From contig NZ_CP011132.1 in NCBI RefSeq assembly GCF_000981805.1, positions 930,001-994,000 of the forward strand: DNA of 64,000 nucleotides. Reading direction: 5' to 3'. Below the pieces are notes generated by a model. The model saw nothing but the letters and a program-made list of their open reading frames with translations. It was not told the origin of the DNA and did no database searches. The position numbers were made by a program, and so were the translations under genes. This document shows, one piece after another, positions 8,431 to 16,952 of the stretch (positions are counted from its first letter, which is position 1; the number at the start of each line of letters is the position of its first letter). Origin of the DNA: Citrobacter amalonaticus Y19. GTDB taxonomy: Bacteria > Pseudomonadota > Gammaproteobacteria > Enterobacterales > Enterobacteriaceae.

Positions 8431-8920
8431 TTTTCCAACTCCTGAAACCTGTTTATCCTCTATTCAGTCTATGTGCAGCTAAAGATACGGGTAAAGGACA
8501 CAGAATCTGCATGAACATATAATAGTTCCCGTAAGCAAGATACGGAATAAAAATGATTTTAAATGGGATCATGAAGATTATTATTCTGGAAAATGACAAT
8601 AAATAAGATTAATTTTCTAATTCATTGCAAAAAACATTATTGATGAAGATATAACCACTTAATGTTTACTCTATCTCAAAGAAAAGTCATCCTCAAAATC
8701 GCAACAGCCATTCCTATTTAAAAAGATATAAGAAATTTAGTATGCCAATTTAAACACAATTCGGTAATCTGCGTATTCGCTTTTCAGACATGTGACAGAT
8801 CAGAGATAGACAGCAGAAAATAAATATTGAGTAAATGCTAATATCCAATTTAATTAATGTGATTCATCATGCAGAACAATGAAAATTACAAGAAAATGCA
8901 TACATCCGGAATGATACTCT
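8431..8920. promoter_or_regulatory. 490-base divergent control region of the island
   Basis: This very AT-rich stretch separates the leftward EAL/LuxR operon from the rightward MarT-like/FidL-like pair. I see no open frame with a ribosome site. It must hold promoters for both modules; only loose matches were found (for example TTGAGT then TTAATT 17 bases later upstream of 8921). Its composition fits an H-NS-silenced region, which is inference. Confidence 0.5.
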
Positions 8921-9811
8921 ATGTTATATCTGATTAACCAGACTATACTCTTCGATGAAGGGGAATGCTCCATTGCCAACGAAGCTACGGCTGAGGTTAT
9001 TTTCTTGCCTTCCACGACAGCAAGACTGCTTTCCTTTTTTTTAACTCACTCAAACACTGTTCTTACGCGCCATGAAATTTTAACCAGCGTCTGGGATAGT
9101 TATGGTTACCAGGCAACCAACAATACTCTGACTCAGCACGTCTCCATCTTACGCAAAAATTTCTCACTTATTGGGGAAGTATCTGAGATCATTATTACTG
9201 TACCCAAAAAGGGTCTGCAACTCTCATCACATACCGATGTACAATTGATAAATAACGAAACAAAAAGTAGCGATGACGCATCAATATATAATAATTCAGA
9301 AAGCAATGATTATGCTGCTATAGGCAACCAAAGCAACGTTCCTGATGAAAATAGAGATCAAGACCTGTTACGTTCACCGGTTGCAGAGATGAAAAGGGAA
9401 TGTCAAAAAATGACTGTCTTTTCAAATAAAATTTCATTACTGCTGCTTTCAGGCGTTATATGCCTGGTACTACTGATTTCCTTGTATTATTTTACATTAA
9501 GGACTATGGGCAGTGCGGGAGAGATTGACGCATATGAAGCAGGCAAGATAGGGTCATGCACTCTTCTTTTCTTCCGTAAGGAGGATCTGAAAACTATTGA
9601 GCTCAGCAGCCCGGTGATAGAAAAAGTGGCTCAACAATATCTACCTTGTTTACCCGGCAGTATTTATTATGCGGATGCTGAAGATAGCCTGACCTTTGAT
9701 GGGGAAGGCCGCCTCTCACTCAGTCGCTGTTACCGCTTTAAAGATGAGCCAGAACATATTTTATATTGCAGGAGCTTATACTTTTATGTATCAAATGCTG
9801 GACCTTCTTAA
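8921..9811 (+). CDS. MarT/GrvA-like membrane-bound ToxR-family regulator
   Basis: The 296-residue protein has the ToxR/CadC plan: an N-terminal winged helix (about 20-103, with SVWDSYGYQATNNTLTQHVSILRKNF matching the OmpR-type recognition helix), a polar Asn/Ser/Asp-rich linker (104-165), one membrane segment (171-193), and a periplasmic domain (194-296) with four Cys (213, 243, 270, 283) that could form disulfides. Such proteins bind DNA from the inner membrane in response to envelope signals. The downstream FidL-like gene overlaps its end, as in Salmonella marT-fidL and E. coli grvA-fidL. No misL-like adhesin or other obvious target is adjacent. Confidence 0.75.
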   Translation: MLYLINQTILFDEGECSIANEATAEVIFLPSTTARLLSFFLTHSNTVLTRHEILTSVWDSYGYQATNNTLTQHVSILRKNFSLIGEVSEIIITVPKKGLQLSSHTDVQLINNETKSSDDASIYNNSESNDYAAIGNQSNVPDENRDQDLLRSPVAEMKRECQKMTVFSNKISLLLLSGVICLVLLISLYYFTLRTMGSAGEIDAYEAGKIGSCTLLFFRKEDLKTIELSSPVIEKVAQQYLPCLPGSIYYADAEDSLTFDGEGRLSLSRCYRFKDEPEHILYCRSLYFYVSNAGPS

Positions 9812-10268
9812 AATTATCTTCATTGTCTCACTGGCTTTAATTGTCATAAAAGCGGCGGATGCAATGAGGCCAACAGAGATAAATTGTAGCAGCGCAATTT
9901 CGGTCAACTCTCCGGTCAATGATGATTATCTCTTTGAAGGGACGGTGTATGTCAGAATTTTAACGAATGGTGACGGTATGATCAGTTTATCTGGCGTTTC
10001 TTTTTCGAAGGTGAAACCCGAGTCTAACAGGAAGCATATGCTGATAAACTACAGCTTTCAGGTCAGTTCCAGACAAAACAACACGTTTGAAATCGATGAC
10101 GTGCGGCTTTCCAGGCGTCAGCGGGATAAGATGGATGACAATGAAGCCAGCAGCATAGTGCAGGATTTGTTTGATTTTAAAGCCAATCGAGTGAATGTGG
10201 AAAAACTCTCAAATTCATACATCTTTGGCGGAATAGCAGGGGCGACATTTATCTGCGTAGAGAAATAA
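9786..10268 (+). CDS. FidL-like membrane-anchored periplasmic protein
   Basis: From the ATG at 9786 the product is 160 residues, about the size of Salmonella FidL. It has one N-terminal hydrophobic segment (residues 5-24), then a periplasmic domain with Cys34 and Cys157 as a possible pair. AGGAG at 9770-9774 lies 11 bases before this ATG; an ATG at 9795 is an alternative. It overlaps the last 26 bases of the MarT-like regulator gene, which implies translational coupling. By analogy with ToxS and ToxR it may stabilise or modulate the regulator's periplasmic domain; that role is inferred. Confidence 0.7.
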   Translation: MYQMLDLLKIIFIVSLALIVIKAADAMRPTEINCSSAISVNSPVNDDYLFEGTVYVRILTNGDGMISLSGVSFSKVKPESNRKHMLINYSFQVSSRQNNTFEIDDVRLSRRQRDKMDDNEASSIVQDLFDFKANRVNVEKLSNSYIFGGIAGATFICVEK

Positions 10269-10412
10269 TTCATGGTTTATTTCTCGCTTGCATCAATGAT
10301 CTCTGAATCGCTACGGATAATCTAAACGCTTCTGATTTGTCGATAATATTGGTTTGTATATTCCGCAGGCGGCATCTGTTCGCTCATCCCCCCACGACGT
10401 GTGCAATATGCG

Positions 10413-10441
10413 AAAAAAAAGCCCGTACTTGCGTACGAGCT
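10413..10441 (-). terminator. Distal serW terminator (second repeat copy)
   Basis: The hairpin 10420-10441 (AGCTCGTAC with GTACGGGCT, one G-T pair) is followed on the minus strand by eight T. It would stop transcripts that pass the first terminator. Confidence 0.8.
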
Positions 10442-10453
10442 CTTTCTTAAATA

Positions 10454-10640
10454 TGGCGGTGAGGGGGGGATTGACTCGCTTCGCTCGCCCTGACGGGCAG
10501 CCCGCTCACGGTGTTCGCGGTCTGTCCAACGGGCTTTGCCCGTTGTCGAACCCCGGTCGGGGATTCTCATCCCCCCCCCACGGCGTGTGCAATATGCGAA
10601 AAAAAAAGCCCGTACTTGCGTACGAGCTCTTTCTTAAATA
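10454..10640 (-). ncRNA. Candidate rtT-like RNA downstream of serW
   Basis: Reading the minus strand from the tRNA CCA end, this unit runs through a first terminator, a perfect CAACGGGC-AAA-GCCCGTTG hairpin (10527-10545), a CCCC-GACC-GGGG hairpin (about 10552-10563), and ends with a 19-base copy of the tRNA tail. rtT RNA is released by processing of tRNA read-through transcripts in E. coli; production here is inferred from structure only. Confidence 0.4.
10599..10628 (-). terminator. serW terminator (first repeat copy)
   Basis: The same hairpin as the distal copy (10607-10628) has nine T on the minus strand and lies 12 bases beyond the tRNA 3' end. Confidence 0.85.
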
Positions 10641-10728
10641 TGGCGGTGAGGGGGGGATTCGAACCCCCGATACGTTGCCGTATACACACTTTCCAGGCGT
10701 GCTCCTTCAGCCACTCGGACACCTCACC
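10641..10728 (-). tRNA. serW: tRNA-Ser(GGA)
   Basis: The 88-base class II tRNA reads GGTGAGGTG at its 5' end and has an encoded CCA. The acceptor stem (GGTGAGG with CCTCACC), long serine-type variable arm, TTCGAAT T-loop and anticodon GGA (complement of 10692-10694) are all visible. It decodes UCC and UCU. The 3' end is duplicated 187 bases downstream. Confidence 0.98.
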
Positions 10729-10771
10729 ATATTGTCTTGCTGCCTGACCGCTTGGGGGGCAACGGGGCGCT

Positions 10772-10800
10772 ACTATAGGGAGTTGCGCTAAAACGGTCAA
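10772..10800 (-). promoter_or_regulatory. serW promoter
   Basis: On the minus strand TTGACC (10795-10800) and TATAGT (10772-10777) are separated by 17 bases. A GC-rich discriminator (AGCGCC) follows, typical of stable-RNA promoters under stringent control. Confidence 0.8.
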
Positions 10801-10844
10801 GCAGTATTTACGCTTTGCTTCTCGTTTGGTTACGCATTGTACAT

Positions 10845-10878
10845 CTTCCCCGAAGGAAGCTGTCGGGGAAGTTTTTTT
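10845..10878 (+). terminator. Orphan plus-strand terminator between serW and infA
   Basis: A perfect 9-bp stem (10845-10853 with 10863-10871) with a 9-base loop is followed by seven T on the plus strand. No plus-strand gene precedes it, so it either ends an unannotated transcript antisense to serW or blocks read-through. The remaining bases of 10729-11118 show no gene. Confidence 0.6.
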
Positions 10879-11063
10879 AGCGTTGTGAATCCTCTGTTTT
10901 GCCATTCTTCACAACTTCCTCCCGGTCGGTTCATTCATGGGTTCTCCCGACAGACAACACGCTGGCGTCACTGCTGGCTTAATACCATCAGTTGCGGCGC
11001 ATTTGCCGTCGTCGACCCATTTACCCTGATTGGACCTTTCAGGGCGAGTCACACACAACAAAA

Positions 11064-11084
11064 AAGGCCGGATAGACCGACCTT
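11064..11084 (-). terminator. infA terminator
   Basis: On the minus strand an 8-bp stem (AAGGTCGG with CCGGCCTT) is followed by a T-run, 35 bases past the infA stop. Confidence 0.85.
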
Positions 11085-11118
11085 TTATTATTTGTACGCC
11101 ATTCGGGCGTGAAAACAA

Positions 11119-11340
<222 letters not shown>

Positions 11341-11595
11341 ATCCTCTGGGGTATCACTACCGTAATTTGAACCGGCAAGATAATGCCGAAGTTCTTTTAA
11401 TAAGTAAAGATTTGCACGTTCAAAACGCAGCAAACAAAATTTGGCGCATTACTCCGGATTGCTTAAAAAGCACACGGCAAAGCCGCACGTGAAGCGCAAC
11501 GTATAAGGGAGCGATGAGATAAACGATGGCGTTACCTGACGCGAACGGATCCTTAACGGCAGCGGGGTAATGGGCTAAACCAACTCTGCGTCGCA

Positions 11596-11601
11596 ATTAT
11601 A
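11596..11601 (-). promoter_or_regulatory. Candidate infA upstream -10 element
   Basis: A consensus TATAAT occurs on the minus strand 30 bases past the aat stop and about 260 bases before infA. No good -35 is at the right spacing (CGGCAC at 17). E. coli infA has two promoters in this interval. Confidence 0.35.
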
Positions 11602-11631
11602 ACACCCTGACAAAAAATGTGCCGAAAACAT

Positions 11632-12336
11632 TCACCCCTGGGGCAAAAATAACGTCCGGGGGACCCAAAAATCGCGAGGTAAACGTTGCTGGCGCAACGC
11701 ATCGAGGTGCTCCAGATACACCCGGCGCGAAATTTCGACCGCCCCCAGCGATTCGGTATGATTATTGAGCACCTGACAATCCATTAACTTGCCGCCATGG
11801 CGGACAAACTCTGCGCAAAAAACCAGCAGCGCGGTTTTTGACGAGTTTTCCTGCCGACTGAACATCGATTCGCCGCAAAACAGGGAGCCCTGGGAAACGC
11901 CATACATCCCCCCGACCAGCTCATTATCGCGCCACACCTCAATGGAATGGGCGTGTCCCAGTTCGTGCAGTCGATGATAGGCCTCCACCACGCCCTGGGT
12001 TATCCATGTTCCCTCATCGCGATCGTTGGCGCAGCCGTCGATGACCTGACCAAACGCATAGTTCAGGGTGACACGATACGGAGAACGCTTATGGAAGCGC
12101 TTCATGCTGCGGCTGATATGAAACGTGTCAGGCCACAGAATGGCCCGAGGGTCCGGCGACCACCAGAGAATAGGGTCGCCAGGCGAAAACCACGGGAAGA
12201 TACCACGCTGATAGGCCATCAGCAGGCGCGCAGGGCTCAGATCGCCTCCAAGCGCCAGCAGGCCGTTTGGCTCGCGTAAAGCGCCCTCCGGCGAAGGGAA
12301 GGCGATAGAGTGTCGGGAAAGCTGAACCAGGCGCAT
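11632..12336 (-). CDS. aat: Leucyl/phenylalanyl-tRNA-protein transferase
   Basis: Aat attaches Leu or Phe from aminoacyl-tRNA to proteins with N-terminal Arg or Lys, creating N-degrons read by ClpS and destroyed by ClpAP. At 234 residues it has the E. coli length and the family motifs RGIFPWF, PILWWSPDPRA and GGMYGVSQGSLFCGESMFS. It lies 44 bases downstream of cydC in the same direction and is probably read from the cydDC transcript. Its partners clpS and clpA are about 7-9 kb away, on the far side of serW and the accessory island. Confidence 0.98.
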   Translation of the reverse strand: MRLVQLSRHSIAFPSPEGALREPNGLLALGGDLSPARLLMAYQRGIFPWFSPGDPILWWSPDPRAILWPDTFHISRSMKRFHKRSPYRVTLNYAFGQVIDGCANDRDEGTWITQGVVEAYHRLHELGHAHSIEVWRDNELVGGMYGVSQGSLFCGESMFSRQENSSKTALLVFCAEFVRHGGKLMDCQVLNNHTESLGAVEISRRVYLEHLDALRQQRLPRDFWVPRTLFLPQG

Positions 12337-12380
12337 GACAGCAGAACTCCAGTACGCGAGTCGGATCGTTCAATAATAGC

Positions 12381-14102
12381 TTACAGACCTTGCTTAAACT
12401 GGTAATAACGCCCCTGCTGCGCTAACAGATCTGCGTGATTACCTTGCTCAATAATTTGGCCATTGTCCATCACTATTATTTGATCAAAACGCGCGAGTCC
12501 ACGCAGGCGATGCGTCACCATCAGTAACGTTTTTCCGCGCATCACATCCGCCAGCAATTCAAGCATTTGGCTTTCGGTGGTCGCATCCAGTCCTTCCGTC
12601 GGTTCATCAAGCAGCATCAGCGGCGCATCGTGCAGCAGCGCACGGGCGATCGCCAGACGACGTAGTTCACCGCCGGACAACTGACGACCGCCTTCTCCCA
12701 GCCAGCTATTGAGACCGGTATCGTCAAGCAGTTTCTCCAGCCCGACACGGCGCAGCGTGTCTGCCAGTCGCTCGTCACTGGCGTCGGGTGCGGCAAGCAG
12801 CAGGTTGTCGCGCAGGGTGGCGCTGAACAAGTGCACGCGCTGCGGCACGACGCTGATGGTCTTGCGCAACGTCTTTTCATTCAATGCCGCAATCGGACGA
12901 TCGTTAAGCAGGATCTCGCCCTGCTGCGGATCCCACGCGCGCGTGAGCAGTTGCAGCAATGTCGATTTACCGCACCCCGTGCGACCAAGAATGGCGATGT
13001 GTTCGCCAGGATTCACCTGAAGAGAGAGCGAATCCAGCGCCTTTTGCGCCTGCCCGGGATAGCTGAATACAACGTCACGCAGCGTCAGGGTAACCTGTTC
13101 CGGAACGCCTGACTCGTCGGTCGGGAAAATGACTTCCGGCTTCTGTTCGGTCAACTCGGTGATCCGCACGGCGGAGGCGATGACCTGTCCCAGATGCTGA
13201 AATGCGCCGGTAACCGGCGCCAGGGCTTCAAACGCCGCCAGCGCACAAAAGACAAACAGGGCAATCAGCGCCCCCGGCTGAGCGTTACCATCCACGCCGC
13301 CTGCCGCCATCCACAGCATCAGCAATATGGCAACGGCGCCGATCAGCAACATCAGCGCCTGTGACAGCGCCGTCAGTTCAGACTGTCGGCGTTGTGCTTC
13401 GTGCCACTGTAACTCTGTGGCTTCCATCTGCGCGCGATAACGGTCGCTGGCACCAAAAATAGTCAGTTCGGCCTGGCCCTGTAACCACGCGGTCAGTTGC
13501 TGACGATACTGTCCACGCAGATGCGTCAGGTTTTGCCCGGTGGTTTTCCCGGCGCGATAAAATACCGGCGGCATAATAAACAGCGTCAGCAGCATCACAC
13601 CGCCGAGGGTGCAGGCGAGGGTGACGTCAAGCACGCTCAGCCCGATCGTCACAACCATAATCACCACAAAGGCACCCACCAGCGGCGAGATGACGCGCAG
13701 GTAGAGGTGATCCAGCGTATCCACATCTGCCACAATGCGGTTCAACAATTCACCCTGACGATAACGGGCCAGCCCGGCAGGGGAGAGCGGTAACAATTTG
13801 CTGAAGGTGTGAACGCGCAAATGCTGCAGCACGCGGAAGGTCGCATCATGGCTGACCAGTCGCTCGAAATAGCGTCCTGCAGTTCGGGTGATGGCTGCGC
13901 CGCGCACGCCCGCAGCAGGGAGCATGTAGTTAAAACTGTAGATACCGGCAAAACCCGCCACGGCTGACGCTGAGAGGAACCAGCCGGACAGCGTCAGCAG
14001 GCCAATACTGGCGAGCAGGGTGACGATCGCCAGCACGATGCCCAGCGTTAACATCCATTTGTGACGTTTATAGAGCGTCAGATAAGGTAGCAGCGCGCGC
14101 AT
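12381..14102 (-). CDS. cydC: CydC, subunit of the CydDC thiol exporter
   Basis: CydC pairs with CydD to form an inner-membrane ABC transporter that exports glutathione and cysteine to the periplasm and is needed to assemble cytochrome bd and periplasmic cytochromes. The 573 residues match E. coli. Six N-terminal membrane helices (about 15-310) precede the ATPase with GRTGCGKST (about 373-381), LSGGE signature and LLLDEPTEGLD Walker B. Its ATG directly follows the cydD stop, so translation is coupled. Confidence 0.98.
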   Translation of the reverse strand: MRALLPYLTLYKRHKWMLTLGIVLAIVTLLASIGLLTLSGWFLSASAVAGFAGIYSFNYMLPAAGVRGAAITRTAGRYFERLVSHDATFRVLQHLRVHTFSKLLPLSPAGLARYRQGELLNRIVADVDTLDHLYLRVISPLVGAFVVIMVVTIGLSVLDVTLACTLGGVMLLTLFIMPPVFYRAGKTTGQNLTHLRGQYRQQLTAWLQGQAELTIFGASDRYRAQMEATELQWHEAQRRQSELTALSQALMLLIGAVAILLMLWMAAGGVDGNAQPGALIALFVFCALAAFEALAPVTGAFQHLGQVIASAVRITELTEQKPEVIFPTDESGVPEQVTLTLRDVVFSYPGQAQKALDSLSLQVNPGEHIAILGRTGCGKSTLLQLLTRAWDPQQGEILLNDRPIAALNEKTLRKTISVVPQRVHLFSATLRDNLLLAAPDASDERLADTLRRVGLEKLLDDTGLNSWLGEGGRQLSGGELRRLAIARALLHDAPLMLLDEPTEGLDATTESQMLELLADVMRGKTLLMVTHRLRGLARFDQIIVMDNGQIIEQGNHADLLAQQGRYYQFKQGL

Positions 14103-15869
14103 TTAGATCTCCTCCTGACGATGGGCCAACAGCGTCGCAAATGCGCCATTAGCGGTACTCAACTCGGCCCAGGAGCCCTGTTCGATAATCTGTCCGTCCT
14201 GCATCACCCAAATCGTGTCCCAGTCGGCAAGATCTTCAAGCTGGTGCGTGACCATCAGCGTTGTCTGGCGCTTTGAGGCAGCTTTCAGCGCCTGCATGAC
14301 CCGCTGTTCACTATGAGCGTCCAGGCTGGCCGCGGGTTCATCCAGCAGCAGCAACTTGCAGGGATTGAGGAGTGCACGTGCTACCGCTACGCGTTGTGCC
14401 TGGCCTACGGACAGGCGTCCGGCCTGATCGCCAACGGGAGTATCAACGCCCTGTGGCAACAGCGGCAGAAATTCGCTGACCCAGGCGCTGTCGAGCGCTG
14501 CGCGCAGTTCTTGCTCGCTGGCATTGGGGCGGGCCAACAGAACGTTTTCCCGTATTGTCGCCGCAGGTAACTGTGGGTTTTGCCCCACCCAGGAGAGATG
14601 TCTGCGCCAGGACTCCACCGACAAATCGCGCAGTTCCACGCCGTTAATGCGCAGCGAGCCCTGATAGGAAAGGAAGCCGGAAAGTGCATTCAGCAATGAA
14701 CTCTTGCCTGAACCGCTACGACCGACCAGCACGGTACGCTGCCCGGCGGGAAGCGAGAAATTCAGCGGTCCCGCCAGCGTTTTACCTTCCGGGGAGGTGA
14801 TAATGAGGTCTTCAGCGTCAATGGAAACAGGGTCTTGCGTGGATAATTCAACATCGCCGCCTTCCGGATGGGCGAGCGGCGTTTCCATAAAGGTTTTCAG
14901 ACTGTCAGCCGCGCCCACCGCCTGCGCTTTGGCGTGATAGAACGTACCCAAATCGCGCAGCGGCTGGAAAAACTCAGGAGCCAGAATGAGGGCCAGGAAT
15001 CCCGCCGCCAGCGTAACACCCGTACCATAATGGCCGAAGTTAAGTTCGCCGAGGTAGGAAAAGCCAAAGTAAACCGCGACCAGCGCGATGGAAAGCGAGG
15101 TGAAAAATTCCAGTACGCCCGATGATAAAAAGGCGAGGCGCAGCACTTCCATCGTGCGCTGGCGGAAATCTTGCGACGCGACGCGAATGCTTTCTGTTTC
15201 CGCGTCACCACGGCCAAAAATGCGCAGGGTATCCATTCCGCGTAAGCGATCGAGAAAATGCCCGCTCAGGCGGGCCAGCGCGAGGAAGTTACGACGGTTA
15301 GCATCGGCAGCGCCCATACCGACCATCGCCATGAACAGCGGGATCAGCGGCGCAGTGCCGAGCAGGATCAGCGCGGCGGCCCAGTTCGATGGGAAAATAG
15401 CCGCCACGATCAGGATGGGCACACACACGGCCAGCGCCATCTGCGGCAGATAACGTGCATAGTAATCGTGCATATCGTCAATTTGTTCCAGCACCAGCGT
15501 GGCCCAACTTCCCGCCGGTCGCCCCTGAATCCACGCCGGACCGGCCTGTTGCAGGCGATTGAGAACCTGGCGGCGGATCTCAAATCGGATATGTTGCCCC
15601 GCATGGAATCCCACGCGTTCGCGTAGCCATACCACCCAGGCACGCAGGATAAAGATCAACACCAGTATGACGAATGGCATCAGCAGCGCCTCGCGCGGGA
15701 TGTTATCCATGATCATATGTTGCAGAATGCGAGCCATAATCCAGGCCTGAGCGACAATCAGTACACCACTCACGAACCCCAGCAGACGGGAAATCATAAG
15801 CCAGCGTTGGGAAATGACACTTTGCTGTTTTAACCAGAGGGTTAGCTCTTTTTGACGAGTTTTATTCAT
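14103..15869 (-). CDS. cydD: CydD, subunit of the CydDC thiol exporter
   Basis: CydD is the other half of the heterodimeric exporter. With the start at 15869 it is 588 residues, as in E. coli; an upstream ATG at 15929 would overlap the trxB terminator and add residues not seen in relatives. It has six membrane helices in the first 330 residues, Walker A GRSGSGKSS at about 383-391, a slightly unusual LSVGQ signature and LLLLDEPAASLD. It opens the cydD-cydC-aat gene run downstream of trxB. Confidence 0.98.
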   Translation of the reverse strand: MNKTRQKELTLWLKQQSVISQRWLMISRLLGFVSGVLIVAQAWIMARILQHMIMDNIPREALLMPFVILVLIFILRAWVVWLRERVGFHAGQHIRFEIRRQVLNRLQQAGPAWIQGRPAGSWATLVLEQIDDMHDYYARYLPQMALAVCVPILIVAAIFPSNWAAALILLGTAPLIPLFMAMVGMGAADANRRNFLALARLSGHFLDRLRGMDTLRIFGRGDAETESIRVASQDFRQRTMEVLRLAFLSSGVLEFFTSLSIALVAVYFGFSYLGELNFGHYGTGVTLAAGFLALILAPEFFQPLRDLGTFYHAKAQAVGAADSLKTFMETPLAHPEGGDVELSTQDPVSIDAEDLIITSPEGKTLAGPLNFSLPAGQRTVLVGRSGSGKSSLLNALSGFLSYQGSLRINGVELRDLSVESWRRHLSWVGQNPQLPAATIRENVLLARPNASEQELRAALDSAWVSEFLPLLPQGVDTPVGDQAGRLSVGQAQRVAVARALLNPCKLLLLDEPAASLDAHSEQRVMQALKAASKRQTTLMVTHQLEDLADWDTIWVMQDGQIIEQGSWAELSTANGAFATLLAHRQEEI

Positions 15870-15926
15870 TGCGCGCTTAGCAGGTGAGTTATCAGAATTT
15901 TTTGGCAGGGCAATGTTACAACGAGG

Positions 15927-15955
15927 CAAAAATAAAGGCGACTTATAGTCGCCTT
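15927..15955 (-). terminator. trxB terminator
   Basis: An 8-bp stem (AAGGCGAC at 15935-15942 with 15948-15955) and T-rich tail on the minus strand lie just after trxB and before cydD. Confidence 0.8.
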
Positions 15956-15983
15956 ATTTACTTTTGTTACTGATTTGTAAAAA

Positions 15984-16952
15984 CTATTTGCACGCGTCGG
16001 CTAAACCGTCGAGGTAACGTTCGGCATCCAGCGCAGCCATACAACCGGTGCCTGCGGAGGTAATAGCCTGACGATAAATGTGGTCCATCACGTCGCCAGC
16101 GGCGAAGACGCCCGGGATGCTGGTCTGAGTCGCGTTACCGTGACTGCCGGACTGCACTTTGATGTAGCCGTTTTCGAGCTCAAGCTGCCCTTCGAAAATT
16201 GCGGTGTTCGGGCTGTGGCCGATGGCAACAAACAGACCCGCGACTTCCAGCGACTCAATGTTGTCGGCATTCTGCGTATCGCGCAGGCGCAGACCCGTAA
16301 CGCCCATCTGATCGCCGGTCACTTCTTCCAGCGTGCGGTGAGTGTGCAGCACGATGTTGCCGTTCTCCACTTTGTCCATCAGACGTTTAATCAGAATTTT
16401 TTCCGCGCGAAAACCATCACGACGGTGAATCAGGTGAACTTCAGAGGCGATGTTCGCCAGATACAGCGCTTCTTCGACGGCCGTGTTACCGCCACCGATG
16501 ACCGCCACTTTCTGGTTGCGATAGAAAAAGCCGTCGCAGGTTGCGCAGGCTGAAACGCCACGGCCTTTGAACGCTTCTTCAGACGGCAGACCGAGATAAC
16601 GGGCGGACGCGCCGGTTGCGATAATCAGCGCATCACAGGTGTACTCTGCACTGTCACCAATCAGACGGAACGGACGGTTTTGCAGGTCCACTTTATTGAT
16701 GTGATCGAAGATTACCTCGGTTTCAAACTTAGTCGCATGCTCGTGCATACGTTCCATCAGCAGGGGACCGGTCAGATCGTTCGGATCGCCAGGCCAGTTT
16801 TCCACTTCCGTCGTGGTGGTCAGTTGACCGCCTTTTTCCATACCGGTAATCAACACCGGCTGCAGGTTTGCGCGCGCAGCATAGACCGCCGCGGTGTATC
16901 CCGCCGGGCCGGAACCCAGGATAAGCAGTTTACTGTGTTTGGTCGTGCCCAT
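15984..16952 (-). CDS. trxB: Thioredoxin reductase
   Basis: TrxB transfers electrons from NADPH through FAD to thioredoxin in the cytosol. The product is 322 residues with the start at 16952, supported by GAGGATC upstream; the longer frame to 17072 lacks family similarity. The FAD site GSGPAGYTAAVYAARA is at about 15-30, the redox-active CATC near residue 137, the NADPH motif GGGNTAVEEALYLA follows, and the FAD-binding VFAAGDV near the end. It is divergent from lrp across 546 bases. Confidence 0.98.
   Translation of the reverse strand: MGTTKHSKLLILGSGPAGYTAAVYAARANLQPVLITGMEKGGQLTTTTEVENWPGDPNDLTGPLLMERMHEHATKFETEVIFDHINKVDLQNRPFRLIGDSAEYTCDALIIATGASARYLGLPSEEAFKGRGVSACATCDGFFYRNQKVAVIGGGNTAVEEALYLANIASEVHLIHRRDGFRAEKILIKRLMDKVENGNIVLHTHRTLEEVTGDQMGVTGLRLRDTQNADNIESLEVAGLFVAIGHSPNTAIFEGQLELENGYIKVQSGSHGNATQTSIPGVFAAGDVMDHIYRQAITSAGTGCMAALDAERYLDGLADACK

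Larger units (their letters stand above)
4731..10382. other. AT-rich accessory island between clpA and serW
   Basis: In E. coli K-12 clpA is followed directly by serW. Here about 5.6 kb intervenes. Long stretches (4800-5070, 7000-8920, 9240-10320) are visibly AT-rich against the GC-richer flanks, and the codon use (many ATA, AAT, TTA) differs from the neighbours. It encodes DUF4282, VOC, B3/B4, LuxR-type, EAL-like, ToxR/MarT-like and FidL-like proteins. The right edge abuts a duplicated 3' end of serW, a common integration target, but no integrase or transposase is visible. Horizontal origin is inferred. Confidence 0.7.
10383..10659. repeat. Tandem duplication of the serW 3' end and terminator
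   Basis: Two near-identical blocks lie 186-187 bases apart: 10383-10472 and 10566-10659. Each contains the last 19 bases of tRNA-Ser, a short spacer, a terminator hairpin with a long A-run (T-run on the minus strand), and a C-rich flank. The copies differ by a few bases, including run lengths. The bases between them (10473-10565) carry several strong hairpins. The arrangement matches the rtT-type repeats known downstream of tyrT and other enteric tRNA genes. Confidence 0.8.

Noticed and set aside
4731..10382. Island as an intact integrative element or prophage
   Set aside because: No integrase, excisionase, transposase or phage gene is visible, and the duplicated serW tail copies are only 187 bases apart rather than flanking the whole block.
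10354..10791. 145-codon plus-strand frame across the serW repeat region
   Set aside because: It runs through the tRNA gene and both terminators; the sequence is explained by the tandem tRNA-tail repeat, a common source of spurious annotated proteins.
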